A stretch of 64,000 bases of DNA, from the NCBI RefSeq assembly GCF_037153975.1, contig NZ_JBBAYJ010000020.1, positions 22,447 to 86,446 on the forward strand, given 5' to 3'. The translations under genes and the position numbers were made by a program. Below are positions 54,049-64,000 of this stretch, one piece after another. The notes under the pieces were generated by a model. The model was not told the origin of the DNA. It did no database searches and saw only the letters and a program-made list of their open reading frames with translations. Numbering within the stretch: position 1 is the first letter of the stretch; every line of letters begins with the position of its first letter. The DNA comes from Aquipuribacter sp. SD81 (GTDB lineage Bacteria; Actinomycetota; Actinomycetes; Actinomycetales; JBBAYJ01).

Positions 54049-56154
54049 TCAGTCCTCGACGGAGCGCGTCCGGGACTCCTCGGCGGCCTCGCCGTCGCGC
54101 GCCGCGACGGGTGCGTCCCCGCCGGCGCCGGCCGTCGTCCGGCTCACGACCTCCACGAGCCGCCGGCTGACGGCCTGTGCGGTGAGCCCGCACCGCTCGA
54201 GCAGCTGCGCGCGGGACATGTGGTCGTGGAACTCCTGCGCGAGTCCGAAGCCCTCGACGTGGCGGTCGACGTCGGCCACGGCCAGCGCCTCCCGGACCGC
54301 CGAGGCGACCCCGCCCACGCGGCCGCTGTCCTCGACGACCGCGACGAGGCGGTGCCGGCGCGCGAGCGCCACGACCGAGTCGTCGACCGGCTTCACCCAG
54401 CGGGGGTCGACGACCGTGCAGTCGACCCCGTGGGCGGCCAGCCGCTCCGCCGCCTCCAGGCACACGGGAGCCATGGCGCCCACCGCGACGAGGAGCACGT
54501 CCGGCCGGTCGCCGGTGGGCGCGCGCAGCACGTCGGTCGGGCCCTCGGTCGCCACGGCCGGCACGTCCTCGCCGAGCGCGCCCTTGGGGAAGCGCAGCAC
54601 CGTCGGGGCGTGCGCGACGTCGACGGCCTCGCGCAGCTCCGCCCGCAGCGTGACGGCGTCGCGGGGCGCTGCGACCCGCAGCCCGGGCACCACCTGCAGG
54701 ATCGACAGGTCCCACATGCCGTTGTGGCTCGCGCCGTCGTCGCCGGTGGCGCCCGCCCGGTCCAGCACGAACGTGACCCCGGCGCGGTGCAGCGCGACGT
54801 CCATGAGGACCTGGTCGAAGGCCCGGTTGAGGAACGTCGAGTACACCGCGACCACCGGGTGCAGGCCCGCGGAGGCCATGCCGGCCGCCGCGGTCGCCGC
54901 GTGCTGCTCGGCAATGCCGACGTCGGCGACCCGGTCGGGGTGGGCCTCCGCGAAGCGGTGCAGGCCGACGGGGATGAGCATGGCCGCGGTCACGGCGAAG
55001 ACGTCCGGCCGCTCGCGGCCGACCGCGACCATCTCCTCGGCGAAGACGGACGTCCACGACGGCGCCGACGGCTTGAGGGAGGCGCCCGTCACCGGGTCGA
55101 TCGCCCCGATGGCGTGGAACTGGTCGGCGGCGTCGGACTCCGCGAGCGGGTAGCCGCGGCCCTTCTGGGTGATGACGTGCACGAGCACCGGGCCGCCGAA
55201 CTTCCGCGCCCGGTGCAGCACGCGCTCGACCGCGGCCCGGTCGTGGCCGTCGACCGGCCCGACGTACTTCAGGCCGAGGTCGCCGAACATGCCCTGGGGG
55301 GCGACGAAGTCCTTGACCGCCGCCTTGACCGCGTGCAGCGCCCCGAACACCAGGCGCCCGACGCGACCGCGGCGGACGAGGCTGCTGCGGCCCCAGCGCA
55401 GCAGCCGCTCGTAGCGCCGGTCGGTGCGCAGGCCGGCGAGGTGGGTCGCGAGACCGCCCGTGGTGGGGGCGTACGAGCGGCCGTTGTCGTTGACCACGAC
55501 GATGACGGGGCGCTCCGGGTCGTCGGCGACGTTGTTGAGGGCCTCCCACGCCATGCCGCCGGTGAGCGCGCCGTCGCCGATGACGGCGACCGCGTGCCGG
55601 TCCGTGACGCCCTGCACCTGGAAGGCGCGGGCGATGCCGTCGGCCCACGACACCGCGGTGGAGGCGTGGGAGTTCTCGACGACGTCGTGCTCGGACTCGG
55701 CCCGGCTCGGGTAGCCGGAGACGCCGCCGGCCCGCTTGAGGAGGGAGAAGTCCTGCCGCCCGGTCAGCAGCTTGTGGACGTAGGACTGGTGGCCGGTGTC
55801 GAACACGATCCGGTCGCGCGGGGAGTCGAAGACCCGGTGCAGCGCGATGGTGAGCTCCACGACCCCGAGGTTGGGGCCGAGGTGCCCGCCGACGGCCGTC
55901 ACGGTGCGGACGAGGTGCTCGCGGACCTCGTCGGCCAGCGCGTCGAGGTCCGCGTCCGACAGCGCCCGCAGGTCGGCCGGGCCCGTGATGCCCGGCAGCA
56001 GGCGCGCCGGGCCGACGGGGTGCGCCGGCGTCACGGCGACGGCGGGTCCGGTCGGCTGCTGCGGCGGGACCGGCCGAGCAGGCTGCTGCTGGTCACGGGC
56101 CTGCGGGGCCGCGGGCTCCTGCACATCGCCGTGCGTGTTCCTGTCCGTCGTCAC
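54049..56154 (-). CDS. dxs: 1-deoxy-D-xylulose-5-phosphate synthase
   Basis: 701 residues from GTG at 56154, GGAGG four bases upstream (the adjacent GTG at 56157 is too close). First step of the MEP isoprenoid pathway, thiamine-dependent. [33 protein letters not shown], the TPP motif [36 protein letters not shown] (catalytic Glu) and [16 protein letters not shown] are all present. The N-terminal ~45 residues are a Gln/Pro-rich extension. Full length. Confidence 0.97.
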   Translation of the reverse strand: MTTDRNTHGDVQEPAAPQARDQQQPARPVPPQQPTGPAVAVTPAHPVGPARLLPGITGPADLRALSDADLDALADEVREHLVRTVTAVGGHLGPNLGVVELTIALHRVFDSPRDRIVFDTGHQSYVHKLLTGRQDFSLLKRAGGVSGYPSRAESEHDVVENSHASTAVSWADGIARAFQVQGVTDRHAVAVIGDGALTGGMAWEALNNVADDPERPVIVVVNDNGRSYAPTTGGLATHLAGLRTDRRYERLLRWGRSSLVRRGRVGRLVFGALHAVKAAVKDFVAPQGMFGDLGLKYVGPVDGHDRAAVERVLHRARKFGGPVLVHVITQKGRGYPLAESDAADQFHAIGAIDPVTGASLKPSAPSWTSVFAEEMVAVGRERPDVFAVTAAMLIPVGLHRFAEAHPDRVADVGIAEQHAATAAAGMASAGLHPVVAVYSTFLNRAFDQVLMDVALHRAGVTFVLDRAGATGDDGASHNGMWDLSILQVVPGLRVAAPRDAVTLRAELREAVDVAHAPTVLRFPKGALGEDVPAVATEGPTDVLRAPTGDRPDVLLVAVGAMAPVCLEAAERLAAHGVDCTVVDPRWVKPVDDSVVALARRHRLVAVVEDSGRVGGVASAVREALAVADVDRHVEGFGLAQEFHDHMSRAQLLERCGLTAQAVSRRLVEVVSRTTAGAGGDAPVAARDGEAAEESRTRSVED

Positions 56155-56298
56155 CACTCCTCCGGCCGGCCGCGGCCGGACCTCGGCGCGGGCAGACCCC
56201 CGTGGGGGCGTCACCCCACGATACGGGCCGGGCGGACCGCCCGCGCGTGACGGGCGGGCGCGGCGCGGCCCACCACCCCGGCGGGCGCCGCCGCACCG

Positions 56299-56703
56299 TC
56301 ACAGCCTGGGCACCCAGCGGCTGCCGCGGAGGGCGTCGGCGAGCAGGGCGGCCGAGCGGCGCGTGCGCCGCAGCCGCGCCCCCTCCGCGTGCAGCACCTC
56401 GACGACCTCCTCGGTCGCCGCGGCGTCGAGGCCTCGCTCGGCGAGGGCGCCGCGCGCCTGCTGCAGGGCGCGCTCGCACGCGTGCAGCTGGGCGTCCACG
56501 TGCTGCTCCGCCAGCCACGCGAGCACGAGGGGGCGGCGCAGCAGCGCGGCGTGGCCGCGGTAGTCCGGCGGGCACACGTCGAGCAGCCACTGCACCGCGC
56601 GGTCGGTGAAGCGCTCGTGGCCCGGCGGCGGCACCTCGGCCGGCCAGCCCGGCGGGACGCGCCCCGCGGCCGAGCGGCCGTAGCCGGCGCCGCCCGCCGT
56701 CAC
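56299..56703 (-). CDS. Hypothetical protein downstream of rpe
   Basis: 134 residues from GTG at 56703, seven bp after rpe. Helical: HERFTDRAVQWLLDVCPPDY, RRPLVLAWLAEQHVDAQLHA, CERALQQARGALAERGLDAA, and RLRRTRRSAALLADALRG. A conserved actinobacterial protein in this position, function unknown. Probably translated from the rpe transcript. Confidence 0.8.
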   Translation of the reverse strand: MTAGGAGYGRSAAGRVPPGWPAEVPPPGHERFTDRAVQWLLDVCPPDYRGHAALLRRPLVLAWLAEQHVDAQLHACERALQQARGALAERGLDAAATEEVVEVLHAEGARLRRTRRSAALLADALRGSRWVPRL

Positions 56704-56710
56704 GGCCGGC

Positions 56711-57379
56711 TCACCGGTGCGCGTGCTCCGTGGCGAGCGCGCGCAGCCGCCCGATGGCCGCGGTCGCGTCCTCGGCGCCGTAGACGGCGGAGCCCGCGAC
56801 GAAGACGTCGGCGCCGGCCTCCGCGCAGCGGGCGATGGTCGACTCCGAGACACCGCCGTCGACCTGCACGCGCACGTCGAGGTCGACGTCGTCCACGGCG
56901 CGACGCACCCGGCGCAGCTTCGGCAGCACGACGTCGAGGAACTCCTGGCCGCCGAAGCCCGGCTCGACCGACATGACGAGCACCATGTCGAACTCCGGCA
57001 GCAGGTCCGCGAAGGGCTCGAAGGGGGTCGCCGGCCGCAGCGCGACACCCGCCCGCGCGCCGGCCGCCCGCAGCTCGCGCGCGGTGCGGACCGGCGCGGC
57101 GGAGGCCTCCGCGTGGATCGTCACGCCCCACGCGCCCGCCTCGGCGTAGCGGACCGCCCAGCGGTCGACGTCGGCCACCATGAGGTGGCAGTCCACCGGC
57201 AGGGGGCTCGCCGCGGCGACGGCCTCGACGACCGGCGGACCGATCGTGAGGTTCGGGACGAAGTGCCCGTCCATGACGTCGACGTGCACCCAGTCGGCGG
57301 CCGCGATCCGACCCACCTCGTCGGCGAGCCGGGCGAAGTCCGCGCTGAGGATGCTGGGCGCGACGAGGGGCTCTCTCAC
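56711..57379 (-). CDS. rpe: Ribulose-phosphate 3-epimerase
   Basis: 222 residues from GTG at 57379. TIM barrel: [39 protein letters not shown] (metal ligands), [23 protein letters not shown] and [20 protein letters not shown]. Interconverts ribulose 5-phosphate and xylulose 5-phosphate in the pentose phosphate pathway. Normally next to rsmB in actinobacteria; here an Rpf gene lies between. Confidence 0.97.
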   Translation of the reverse strand: MREPLVAPSILSADFARLADEVGRIAAADWVHVDVMDGHFVPNLTIGPPVVEAVAAASPLPVDCHLMVADVDRWAVRYAEAGAWGVTIHAEASAAPVRTARELRAAGARAGVALRPATPFEPFADLLPEFDMVLVMSVEPGFGGQEFLDVVLPKLRRVRRAVDDVDLDVRVQVDGGVSESTIARCAEAGADVFVAGSAVYGAEDATAAIGRLRALATEHAHR

Positions 57380-58518
<1,139 letters not shown>

Positions 58519-58531
58519 GCCACCCCGCGGC

Positions 58532-58610
58532 GCGGCCGCAGCGAAGGAGCCGACCGTCCTCACGCCCCAGCCGGGCGCCAGGACGTCACCGCCTCCTCCG
58601 CTGCGGCCGC
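58532..58610. terminator. Long-stem hairpin between the Rpf gene and rsmB
   Basis: GCGGCCGCAGCGAAGGAG (58532-58549) pairs with CTCCTCCGCTGCGGCCGC (58593-58610) with one mismatch, an 18-bp stem around a 43-base loop, followed by TTCT on the plus strand. Placed between convergent genes, so it can end both transcripts. Confidence 0.65.
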
Positions 58611-58642
58611 TTCTGCGTGCTCGGGGCCGGCCGACGCGGCCG

Positions 58643-60238
58643 TCAGGTGCGGCGCAGCAGCGCGAGGAACATGCCGTCGGTGCCGTGGACGTGCGGCCAC
58701 AGCTGCACGTGGGAGCCGGCGCGCGCACCGGGCACCTCGCCCACCGCGGCCTCCAGCGCGTCACCGGCGTCGAGCACGGTCGCCCCGATGCCGTCCCGGG
58801 CGGCCCGCCGCACGACGTCGTCGACGACGAGGCCGGTCTCCGCGGGGTGCGGCGAGCACGTGACGTACGCGACCACCCCGCCGGGACGGGTCGCGGTGAG
58901 TCCGGCGCGCAGCAGGTCGCGCTGCAACGGGGCGAGCGCGGCCAGGTCGTCGGGCGTGCGCCGCCAGCGCGCCTCGGGCCGCCGGCGCAGCGCCCCGAGA
59001 CCCGTGCACGGCGCGTCGACGAGGACGCGGTCGTAGGCGGCCGGCTCGTCCTCCCCCACCGCGCGGCCGTCGCCGGTCCGCACGTCCCACACGTCCTCCG
59101 CGCCGGCCACCGCCTGCCGGACGAGCTCGGCACGGTGCCGGCTCACCTCGACCGACGTGCCGCGGTGCCCCTCGCGGCGCGCGAGCGCCGACAGCAGCGA
59201 CGACTTGCCCCCCGGGCCCGCGCACAGGTCGAGCCAGCGCTCGGCCCCCTCGGCGGGCGGGTCGAGCGGCGCGGCGGCGAGGGCGAGGGTGACGAGCTGG
59301 CTCCCCTCGTCCTGCACGCGCGCGCGCGACTCCCGCACGTCCACGAGCTCGCCGGGCGCACCCGAGGGCAGCGTGACGGCGTACGGCGACCAGCGGCCGG
59401 TCCGGCCGCCGGCCGCGACGAGCGCCGCCGGGTCGACGAGGCCGGGTCGGGCGAGCAGCGCGACGTCGGCGGGAGCGTTGTCGGCGCGAAGCAGGGCCTC
59501 GGTCTCCGCCGCGTCGCGGCCGTGCGAGACGAGCGCCTGCCGCAGCGCCCGCACCACCCACCGGGGGTGGGAGTGGCGCACCGCGAGCGCGTCGTCGGCC
59601 GCGCGTCCCGCGCCGGTGACGGCGGGGGCGACGACCTCGAGCCAGGCGTCGAGGTCGCGCTCGGCGACGCGGCGCAGGACGGCGTTGACGAGCCCGGAGG
59701 CGCCGGTCCCCACCTCCTGCCTGGCGAGCCCGACCGTCGAGGCGACGGCCGCGTGGTCGGGCACCCGCATGCCGAGCAGCTGGTGGACGCCGAGACGGAG
59801 CACGTCGCGGGTGGGGCCGTCGACGCGGTCGAGCGGGCGGTCGACGAGCGTCGCGAGCACGGCGTCGTAGAGCCCGAGCTGCCGCAGCGTCCCGTACGTG
59901 AGCTCGGTGGCGAAGGCGGCGTCCCGGCCCTTGAGGCGCAGCTCGCGCAGGACGACCGGCAGCGCGAGGTTGGCGTACGCGTCGGCCTCCCGGACCTGCT
60001 GCAGCACGCGGTACGCGGCGGTGCGGGCGGGGTCGGCGCTGCGGAGCCGCTCGCGCGCGGGCGCCCTGTCCCGCGCGTCGGCGTCCCGGCGCGGTGCCTG
60101 GCCACGCGGGCCCTGCCCGTCGCGTCCGCCCCACGGACCGCCTCCGCGGGGTCCGGCTCCGCGCGGACCGGTCCCACGTGGACCGCTTCCGCGCGGACCG
60201 CTCCCCCGCGGGCCGTCCCCACGTCCGTCCCCGGCCAT
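58643..60238 (-). CDS. rsmB: 16S rRNA (cytosine-5-)-methyltransferase RsmB with a GPRG-repeat N-terminus
   Basis: 531 residues from ATG at 60238. NusB-like N-terminal domain (TAAYRVLQQVREADAYANLA), then the methyltransferase domain: WLDLCAGPGGKSSLLSALA (SAM site), [20 protein letters not shown] and AYVTCSPHPAETGLVV (catalytic Cys). Methylates C967 of 16S rRNA by homology. The first ~45 residues are repeats of GPRG(S/T/A/G), a Gly/Pro/Arg extension not part of the domain. Shares one base with the fmt stop. Confidence 0.95.
   Translation of the reverse strand: MAGDGRGDGPRGSGPRGSGPRGTGPRGAGPRGGGPWGGRDGQGPRGQAPRRDADARDRAPARERLRSADPARTAAYRVLQQVREADAYANLALPVVLRELRLKGRDAAFATELTYGTLRQLGLYDAVLATLVDRPLDRVDGPTRDVLRLGVHQLLGMRVPDHAAVASTVGLARQEVGTGASGLVNAVLRRVAERDLDAWLEVVAPAVTGAGRAADDALAVRHSHPRWVVRALRQALVSHGRDAAETEALLRADNAPADVALLARPGLVDPAALVAAGGRTGRWSPYAVTLPSGAPGELVDVRESRARVQDEGSQLVTLALAAAPLDPPAEGAERWLDLCAGPGGKSSLLSALARREGHRGTSVEVSRHRAELVRQAVAGAEDVWDVRTGDGRAVGEDEPAAYDRVLVDAPCTGLGALRRRPEARWRRTPDDLAALAPLQRDLLRAGLTATRPGGVVAYVTCSPHPAETGLVVDDVVRRAARDGIGATVLDAGDALEAAVGEVPGARAGSHVQLWPHVHGTDGMFLALLRRT
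60130..60220. repeat. 15-bp imperfect tandem repeats in the rsmB 5' end
   Basis: About six units of GG(A/C)CCG-type 15-mers (GGACCGCTTCCGCGC, GGACCGGTCCCACGT and similar, plus-strand reading) encode the GPRGS/GPRGT/GPRGA repeats. Confidence 0.75.
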
Positions 60239-61170
60239 CAGGCGTCGTCCCCGAGCCGCGTGCGGGCGGGCAGCCGGGCGCCGCGCCACCAGTCCCCCGC
60301 CGCCATCGGGCGCCGGCCCTCCGGCTGCACCTCGCCGAGGCGGACGGCCGACGTGGCGGTGCCGACGAGCACGTCGGCACCCTCGGCCCGGACCTCGCCG
60401 GGCGCGAGGCCCGCGGTCTCGTGCGGGCGCACCGGACCGAGCTTGAGCCGGCGCCCCTCCAGCGTCGTCCACGCCCCCGGCGACGGCGTGCACGCTCGTA
60501 CGCGCCGGTCGACCGCGGCGGCGGGCTCGTGCCAGCGGACCCGCGCGTCGTCGGGACCGAGCTTGGGCGCGCGGCTCGCGCCGTCGGCCGGCTGCGGGAC
60601 CGCCTCGAGCGCGCCGTCCTCCAGCCCGTCGAGCACCTGCACGAGCAGGTCCGCCCCCGCGGTCGCGAGCCGGTCGAGGACCGCGCCGGACGTGTCGTCG
60701 GCGCGCAGGCGCTCGGTCATGGTGGCGAGCACCGGCCCGGTGTCCATGCCCTCGTCGAGCCGGAAGACCGTGGCCCCCGTCACGTCGTCACCCGCCAGCA
60801 GCGCGTGCTGCACCGGCGCCGCCCCCCGCCACGCGGGCAGCACCGAGAAGTGCAGGTTGACCCAGCCGAGGCGCGGCACGTCGAGCGCCGCCCGCGGCAC
60901 GAGCGCGCCGTAGGCGACCACGGGGACGCAGTCCGGACGCAGCCGGGCCAGGGCGTCGAGGAACTCCAGCTCGCGCGGGGACACGGGCTGCAGCACGGGC
61001 AGGCCGCGCTCGTCGGCGAGGGCGCGCACCGGGCTCGGGCGGGCGCGGCGGCCGCGCCCGGCGCGGGCGTCGGGGCGGGTGACGACGCCGACGACGTCGT
61101 GGCGCGACGCGAGCAGCGCCTCCAGCGACGGGACGGCGACCTGGGGGGTGCCGGCGAGGACGACCCGCAC
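60238..61170 (-). CDS. fmt: Methionyl-tRNA formyltransferase
   Basis: 310 residues from GTG at 61170. Formylates initiator Met-t[43 protein letters not shown], the active-site stretch [16 protein letters not shown] and [16 protein letters not shown] are typical; the C-terminal OB domain follows. Two bases downstream of def, one base overlap with rsmB. Confidence 0.97.
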   Translation of the reverse strand: MRVVLAGTPQVAVPSLEALLASRHDVVGVVTRPDARAGRGRRARPSPVRALADERGLPVLQPVSPRELEFLDALARLRPDCVPVVAYGALVPRAALDVPRLGWVNLHFSVLPAWRGAAPVQHALLAGDDVTGATVFRLDEGMDTGPVLATMTERLRADDTSGAVLDRLATAGADLLVQVLDGLEDGALEAVPQPADGASRAPKLGPDDARVRWHEPAAAVDRRVRACTPSPGAWTTLEGRRLKLGPVRPHETAGLAPGEVRAEGADVLVGTATSAVRLGEVQPEGRRPMAAGDWWRGARLPARTRLGDDA

Positions 61171-61172
61171 GG

Positions 61173-61718
61173 TCAGCGAGCCGCGCCGAAGGTGGCGTGC
61201 GGGCTCACCTTGACGACGGGTGCGGCCTCCCCGGCCCAGTCCGCCTCGCGGATCATGCGCATGGCCTGCTTCTTCTGCTCCCGGTCGAGCCGGTCGATGA
61301 ACAGGATCCCGTCGAGGTGGTCGGTCTCGTGCTGCACGGCGCGCGCGAGCAGGGCCGAGCCCTCGATGCGGACCGGGTCGCCGTGCATGTTCCACCCGCT
61401 CGCGACCACCCGCATCGCCCGCGGGGTGTCGGCGTAGACACCCGGGAAGGACAGGCAGCCCTCCTCGCCGTCCTGCAGCTCCTCGGACAGGTCGAGGTCC
61501 GGGTTCACGAGGTGGCCGAGCTCGCCGTCGACGTACCACGTGAACACCCGCAGCCCGACGCCGATCTGGGGCGCGGCGAGGCCGGCCCCGGGCGCCTCGA
61601 GCATCGTGTCCTCGAGGTCCTTGACGAGGCGCCGCAGCTCCTTGTCGAACGTGGTGACGGGCGAGGCGGGCGTCCGCAGGACGGGGTCACCGAAGAGCCG
61701 GATGTCCTTGATCGCCAT
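61173..61718 (-). CDS. def: Peptide deformylase
   Basis: 181 residues from ATG at 61718 ([10 protein letters not shown]; an in-frame ATG lies three codons earlier at 61727). Metal enzyme removing the N-formyl group: [25 protein letters not shown] (Cys ligand) and [12 protein letters not shown] (HExxH). Full length, in the priA-def-fmt-rsmB order common in actinobacteria. Confidence 0.97.
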   Translation of the reverse strand: MAIKDIRLFGDPVLRTPASPVTTFDKELRRLVKDLEDTMLEAPGAGLAAPQIGVGLRVFTWYVDGELGHLVNPDLDLSEELQDGEEGCLSFPGVYADTPRAMRVVASGWNMHGDPVRIEGSALLARAVQHETDHLDGILFIDRLDREQKKQAMRMIREADWAGEAAPVVKVSPHATFGAAR

Positions 61719-61803
61719 GGGCACCATGGTAGGCGGGCCCGAGGGCCCGCCTCGCCGCCGCCGTCCGCCCGGTCGCCCGCGGCCGGCGCCGGCCCGCCGG
61801 GTC

Positions 61804-64000
61804 TCACACGAGGTCGTGCGGGTCGACGCGGACGCTCAGCCGGCCGGGCGCCTTCGCGGCGGACCGGGCCGCGAGCAGGCCGCGCACCGCGTCCACGACC
61901 GCCTCGGGCGAGCCCGTCACGAGCACCTGCCACGCGGGGGCCGCGCCCGGCGCGGGGGGCGAGGGGACCGGTGCCGGGCCGAGCACCCGCACCGGCGCGG
62001 GGGCGGACGGGGCGAGGGCGAGGACGTCCTCCCCGCGCAGCGCGGCGGCCGCCGCCGCGAGGTCGGCCTCGGTGCCGGTGAGCCGGGCGAGCGTCGCCGC
62101 GGGCGGCAGCGCCGCCTGGCCGCGCTCGTCGAGCAGCCGGTCGGCGAGCGCCTCCGGGGCGTCCTGCACGAGGGACTGCACGACGCGGTGGGCGGGGTCG
62201 GCGACGACGACGAGCCGACCGCCGTCCGGGGCCGGCCGGACGAGCGCGGCCAGCGCGGTCCAGCGGCGCAGCGTCTCCTCCTCCACCGCGAGCCCGGGCC
62301 GGGCCAGCGCCCGGTCGCCGTCCAGGACGGCGGCGGCGGCGTAGCCGCGCTCCGCCGGCGGCTCGGCCCCGGGGGTGGCGACGACGAGCGCCGGCGCGTC
62401 GGCGACGCGCTCGTGCCGCCGGCCGCCGCGACTCACGACGACAGGGACCCCCGGCAGCGCGCGACCGAGCTCCTCCCCCGAGCGCTCGACCCCGACCGAC
62501 CCCGCGCGCAGGCGCACGGACCCGCACACCCCGCACGCCCACGCGGGGTCGGGACGGGCGCACCACGTGCACGTCGGGGGCGCAGCGGCGCGGGGCTGCG
62601 CGAGGGGCCCGCCGCAGTGCCGGCAGCGCGCGGGAGACCGGCAGGTCTGGCAGCGCAGGGACGACACCCAGCCGGCCCGCGCGACCTGCACGAGGACGGG
62701 GCCGGACCCCAGCGCCTCGCGCAGCACCCGCAGCAGCGTCGCCGGCACCCGGGCGGTCGCCTCGACGGGGTCCTCGGGGTCCGGCACGACGACCCGCGGC
62801 CCGGTGGCGCGGCGCACGGCGCGCTCCGGGGCCAGGGAGCGCAGCCGGCCGGCGCGGACCCACCCCTGGGTGCGCACGGGCCGCCCGCTCGACACGAGGG
62901 CGAGCGCGGCGCCCTCCCGCTCGGCCCGGACCAGGGCGGCGAGCGAGGCGTCCCAGCCGGGCGCGTGCGGCTCGACGTGCCCGTCGTCGCCGTCGTCGAG
63001 GACGAGCACCGCACCGAGGTCGCGGACGGGCGCGAGCACCGCCGAGCGGGTGCCGACCACGACGTCGGCGTCGCCCCGCAGCACCCGCAGGAACGCCCGC
63101 CAGCGCGCGGCCGGGGCCAGCTCGGAGTGCAGCACGGCGGTGCGCGGGTCGTCGGCCAGGTCCGCGGCCGCGACGAGAGCGGTCACCGACACCACGTCGG
63201 GGGCCACGACGACCGTGCCGCGCCCACCGCGCCGGGCGGCGGCGACGACGTCGGCGACGAGGGGTCCGGTGGGGGCGCTCAGCGGCGGGCGGACCGCTGC
63301 GCGCGGCCCGTCGCCCGCCGCGAGGCGGGCGAGGAACGCCTGCCCGCCGACGACGTCCCGCCACGCGTCCGCTCCCCCGCTCGGGCGCGGGGAGGTGGTG
63401 GCGCCCGGGTCGGCGCCCGGGTCGGTGCCCGGGTCGGCGCTCGGCCCGGCGCCCGGCCCGGCGCCCGGCTCGGCGCCCGGCTCGGTGCTCGGGTCGGTGT
63501 CCAGGGCCTCGTCCGTGGCCGCCCGCTCGGCGAGCAGCTCCTTCTCCGCCCGGGCGTGCCGCGGCGGGACGGCCGCCCGGAGCACGTCCGGCAGCGTGCC
63601 GGCGAGTGCGTCGGCCAGCGCGCGGGCGGCCCCGGCGACCTCGGGGGTGAGGGCGGGCAGCGTGCCGACGACCCGCGCGAGCGGACGCAGGCCCGCCGCC
63701 GACGCGGTCCCCAGGCCGAGGACCCAGCCGTCGTGCCGGGCCCCCGCGAACGGCACCTGGACGCGGCTGCCGACCGCGACCTCGCCCACCAGCCGCGCGG
63801 GCACGGCGTAGGTGAACGGGTGGTCGAGGTGCGGGTGCGGCACGTCGACCGCGACATGGGCCACGGGGACCTCCGCCCCCTCCTCCGGCGGCACCTCCGC
63901 CTCGCCCTGGCGCGTGCGCCGGGGGCGCCGTCGGGGCGCGGGCCCGAAGAGCGTGTCCTGGCCGGCCGGGCCGCTCGCGCCGGCCGGGCCGCTCGCGCCG
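61804..64000 (-). CDS. priA: Primosomal protein N' (PriA), actinobacterial type without ATPase motifs, 5' end off-window
   Basis: The frame stays open to the right edge; a GTG at 63894 is possible, but upstream residues (QDTLFGPAPRRRPRRTRQG) resemble the usual PriA N-terminal leader, so the true start is probably outside. VAVDVPHPHLDHPFTYAVPA and the zinc-binding CQTCRSPARCRHCGGP / CTWC / CGVCGS blocks identify PriA. The Walker A loop is absent (GPRAAVRPPLSAPTGPLVAD in its place) and the DEEH box reads VLDDGDDGHVE, so helicase activity is not expected. A Pro/Gly/Asp/Glu repeat linker lies at 63405-63505. Confidence 0.88.
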   Translation of the reverse strand, partial: GASGPAGASGPAGQDTLFGPAPRRRPRRTRQGEAEVPPEEGAEVPVAHVAVDVPHPHLDHPFTYAVPARLVGEVAVGSRVQVPFAGARHDGWVLGLGTASAAGLRPLARVVGTLPALTPEVAGAARALADALAGTLPDVLRAAVPPRHARAEKELLAERAATDEALDTDPSTEPGAEPGAGPGAGPSADPGTDPGADPGATTSPRPSGGADAWRDVVGGQAFLARLAAGDGPRAAVRPPLSAPTGPLVADVVAAARRGGRGTVVVAPDVVSVTALVAAADLADDPRTAVLHSELAPAARWRAFLRVLRGDADVVVGTRSAVLAPVRDLGAVLVLDDGDDGHVEPHAPGWDASLAALVRAEREGAALALVSSGRPVRTQGWVRAGRLRSLAPERAVRRATGPRVVVPDPEDPVEATARVPATLLRVLREALGSGPVLVQVARAGWVSSLRCQTCRSPARCRHCGGPLAQPRAAAPPTCTWCARPDPAWACGVCGSVRLRAGSVGVERSGEELGRALPGVPVVVSRGGRRHERVADAPALVVATPGAEPPAERGYAAAAVLDGDRALARPGLAVEEETLRRWTALAALVRPAPDGGRLVVVADPAHRVVQSLVQDAPEALADRLLDERGQAALPPAATLARLTGTEADLAAAAAALRGEDVLALAPSAPAPVRVLGPAPVPSPPAPGAAPAWQVLVTGSPEAVVDAVRGLLAARSAAKAPGRLSVRVDPHDLV
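63401..63505. repeat. 12-bp tandem repeats in the priA linker
   Basis: Units of the form (G/C)GCCCGG(G/C)TCGG encode about nine (A/T/S)(D/E/G)PG tetrapeptides between the PriA N-terminal and core domains. Confidence 0.7.
63956..64000. repeat. 18-bp direct repeat at the right edge
   Basis: GCCGGCCGGGCCGCTCGC occurs twice in tandem and appears to continue outside the window; it encodes GASGPA units in the PriA frame. Confidence 0.6.

Overview
The window is a 64-kb chromosomal segment of a very GC-rich actinobacterium (Actinomycetota). The evidence is the pervasive G/C third codon positions, the frequent GTG starts and GTGA stop/start overlaps, and lineage-typical gene sets: a phosphatidylinositol-mannoside operon (HIT-pgsA-patA-pimA), a coproporphyrin-type haem cluster (hemE-hemY-hemQ), treX-treY-treZ, an SsgA-family sporulation/cell-division protein, an Rpf-like LysM protein, a DUF3000 protein, and a PriA without ATPase motifs. 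The genus cannot be fixed from the sequence alone.

Layout. 1-6.2 kb: secD (partial)-yajC-ruvB-ruvA-ruvC-yebC-pdxT-pdxS, all on the minus strand (protein export, Holliday-junction processing, pyridoxal phosphate synthesis). 6.2-15.4 kb: an accessory island with hypothetical membrane proteins, two toxin-antitoxin modules (vapBC and yefM-yoeB), a cold-shock gene, a transglutaminase-like protein and a GNAT enzyme. Inside it lies an apparently complete, previously unnamed 2.23-kb transposon (8374-10600) with terminal inverted repeats and an 8-bp target duplication. It carries a SUFU-domain gene beside a divergent DDE transposase. It has split a 156-codon host gene, whose two halves (10898-10601 and 8373-8193) rejoin in frame when the element and one target copy are removed.

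15.4-23.3 kb: pimA, patA, pgsA, HIT-family Ap4A enzyme, thrS, recQ (minus). 23.3-29.1 kb: a hypothetical, tRNA-Val(CAC), a PGPGW membrane protein, an SsgA-family protein, a tRNA-Gly/Cys/Val cluster, two membrane proteins and an AidB-like acyl-CoA dehydrogenase. 29.2-37.5 kb: glgX(treX)-treY-treZ, which would convert glycogen to trehalose, followed on the opposite strand by a PRC-barrel/DUF2382 stress protein and two small disordered acidic proteins. 37.6-43.4 kb: zapE, sulfurtransferase-sufE-reductase operon, alpha/beta hydrolase, msrB, GNAT. 43.4-54 kb: hemE-hemY-hemQ (minus), then DUF3000, an atypical response regulator, RNase D and the beta-oxidation pair fadA-fadB behind an 18-bp palindromic operator.

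54-64 kb: dxs, rpe, an Rpf-LysM secreted protein, rsmB-fmt-def and priA (running off the right edge). The strongest new observation is the transposon and the gene it disrupts. Secondary leads are a VapC lacking its first catalytic Asp, a PimA with a long C-terminal extension, a strong hairpin between hemY and hemQ, and regulatory palindromes at yefM-yoeB and fadAB.
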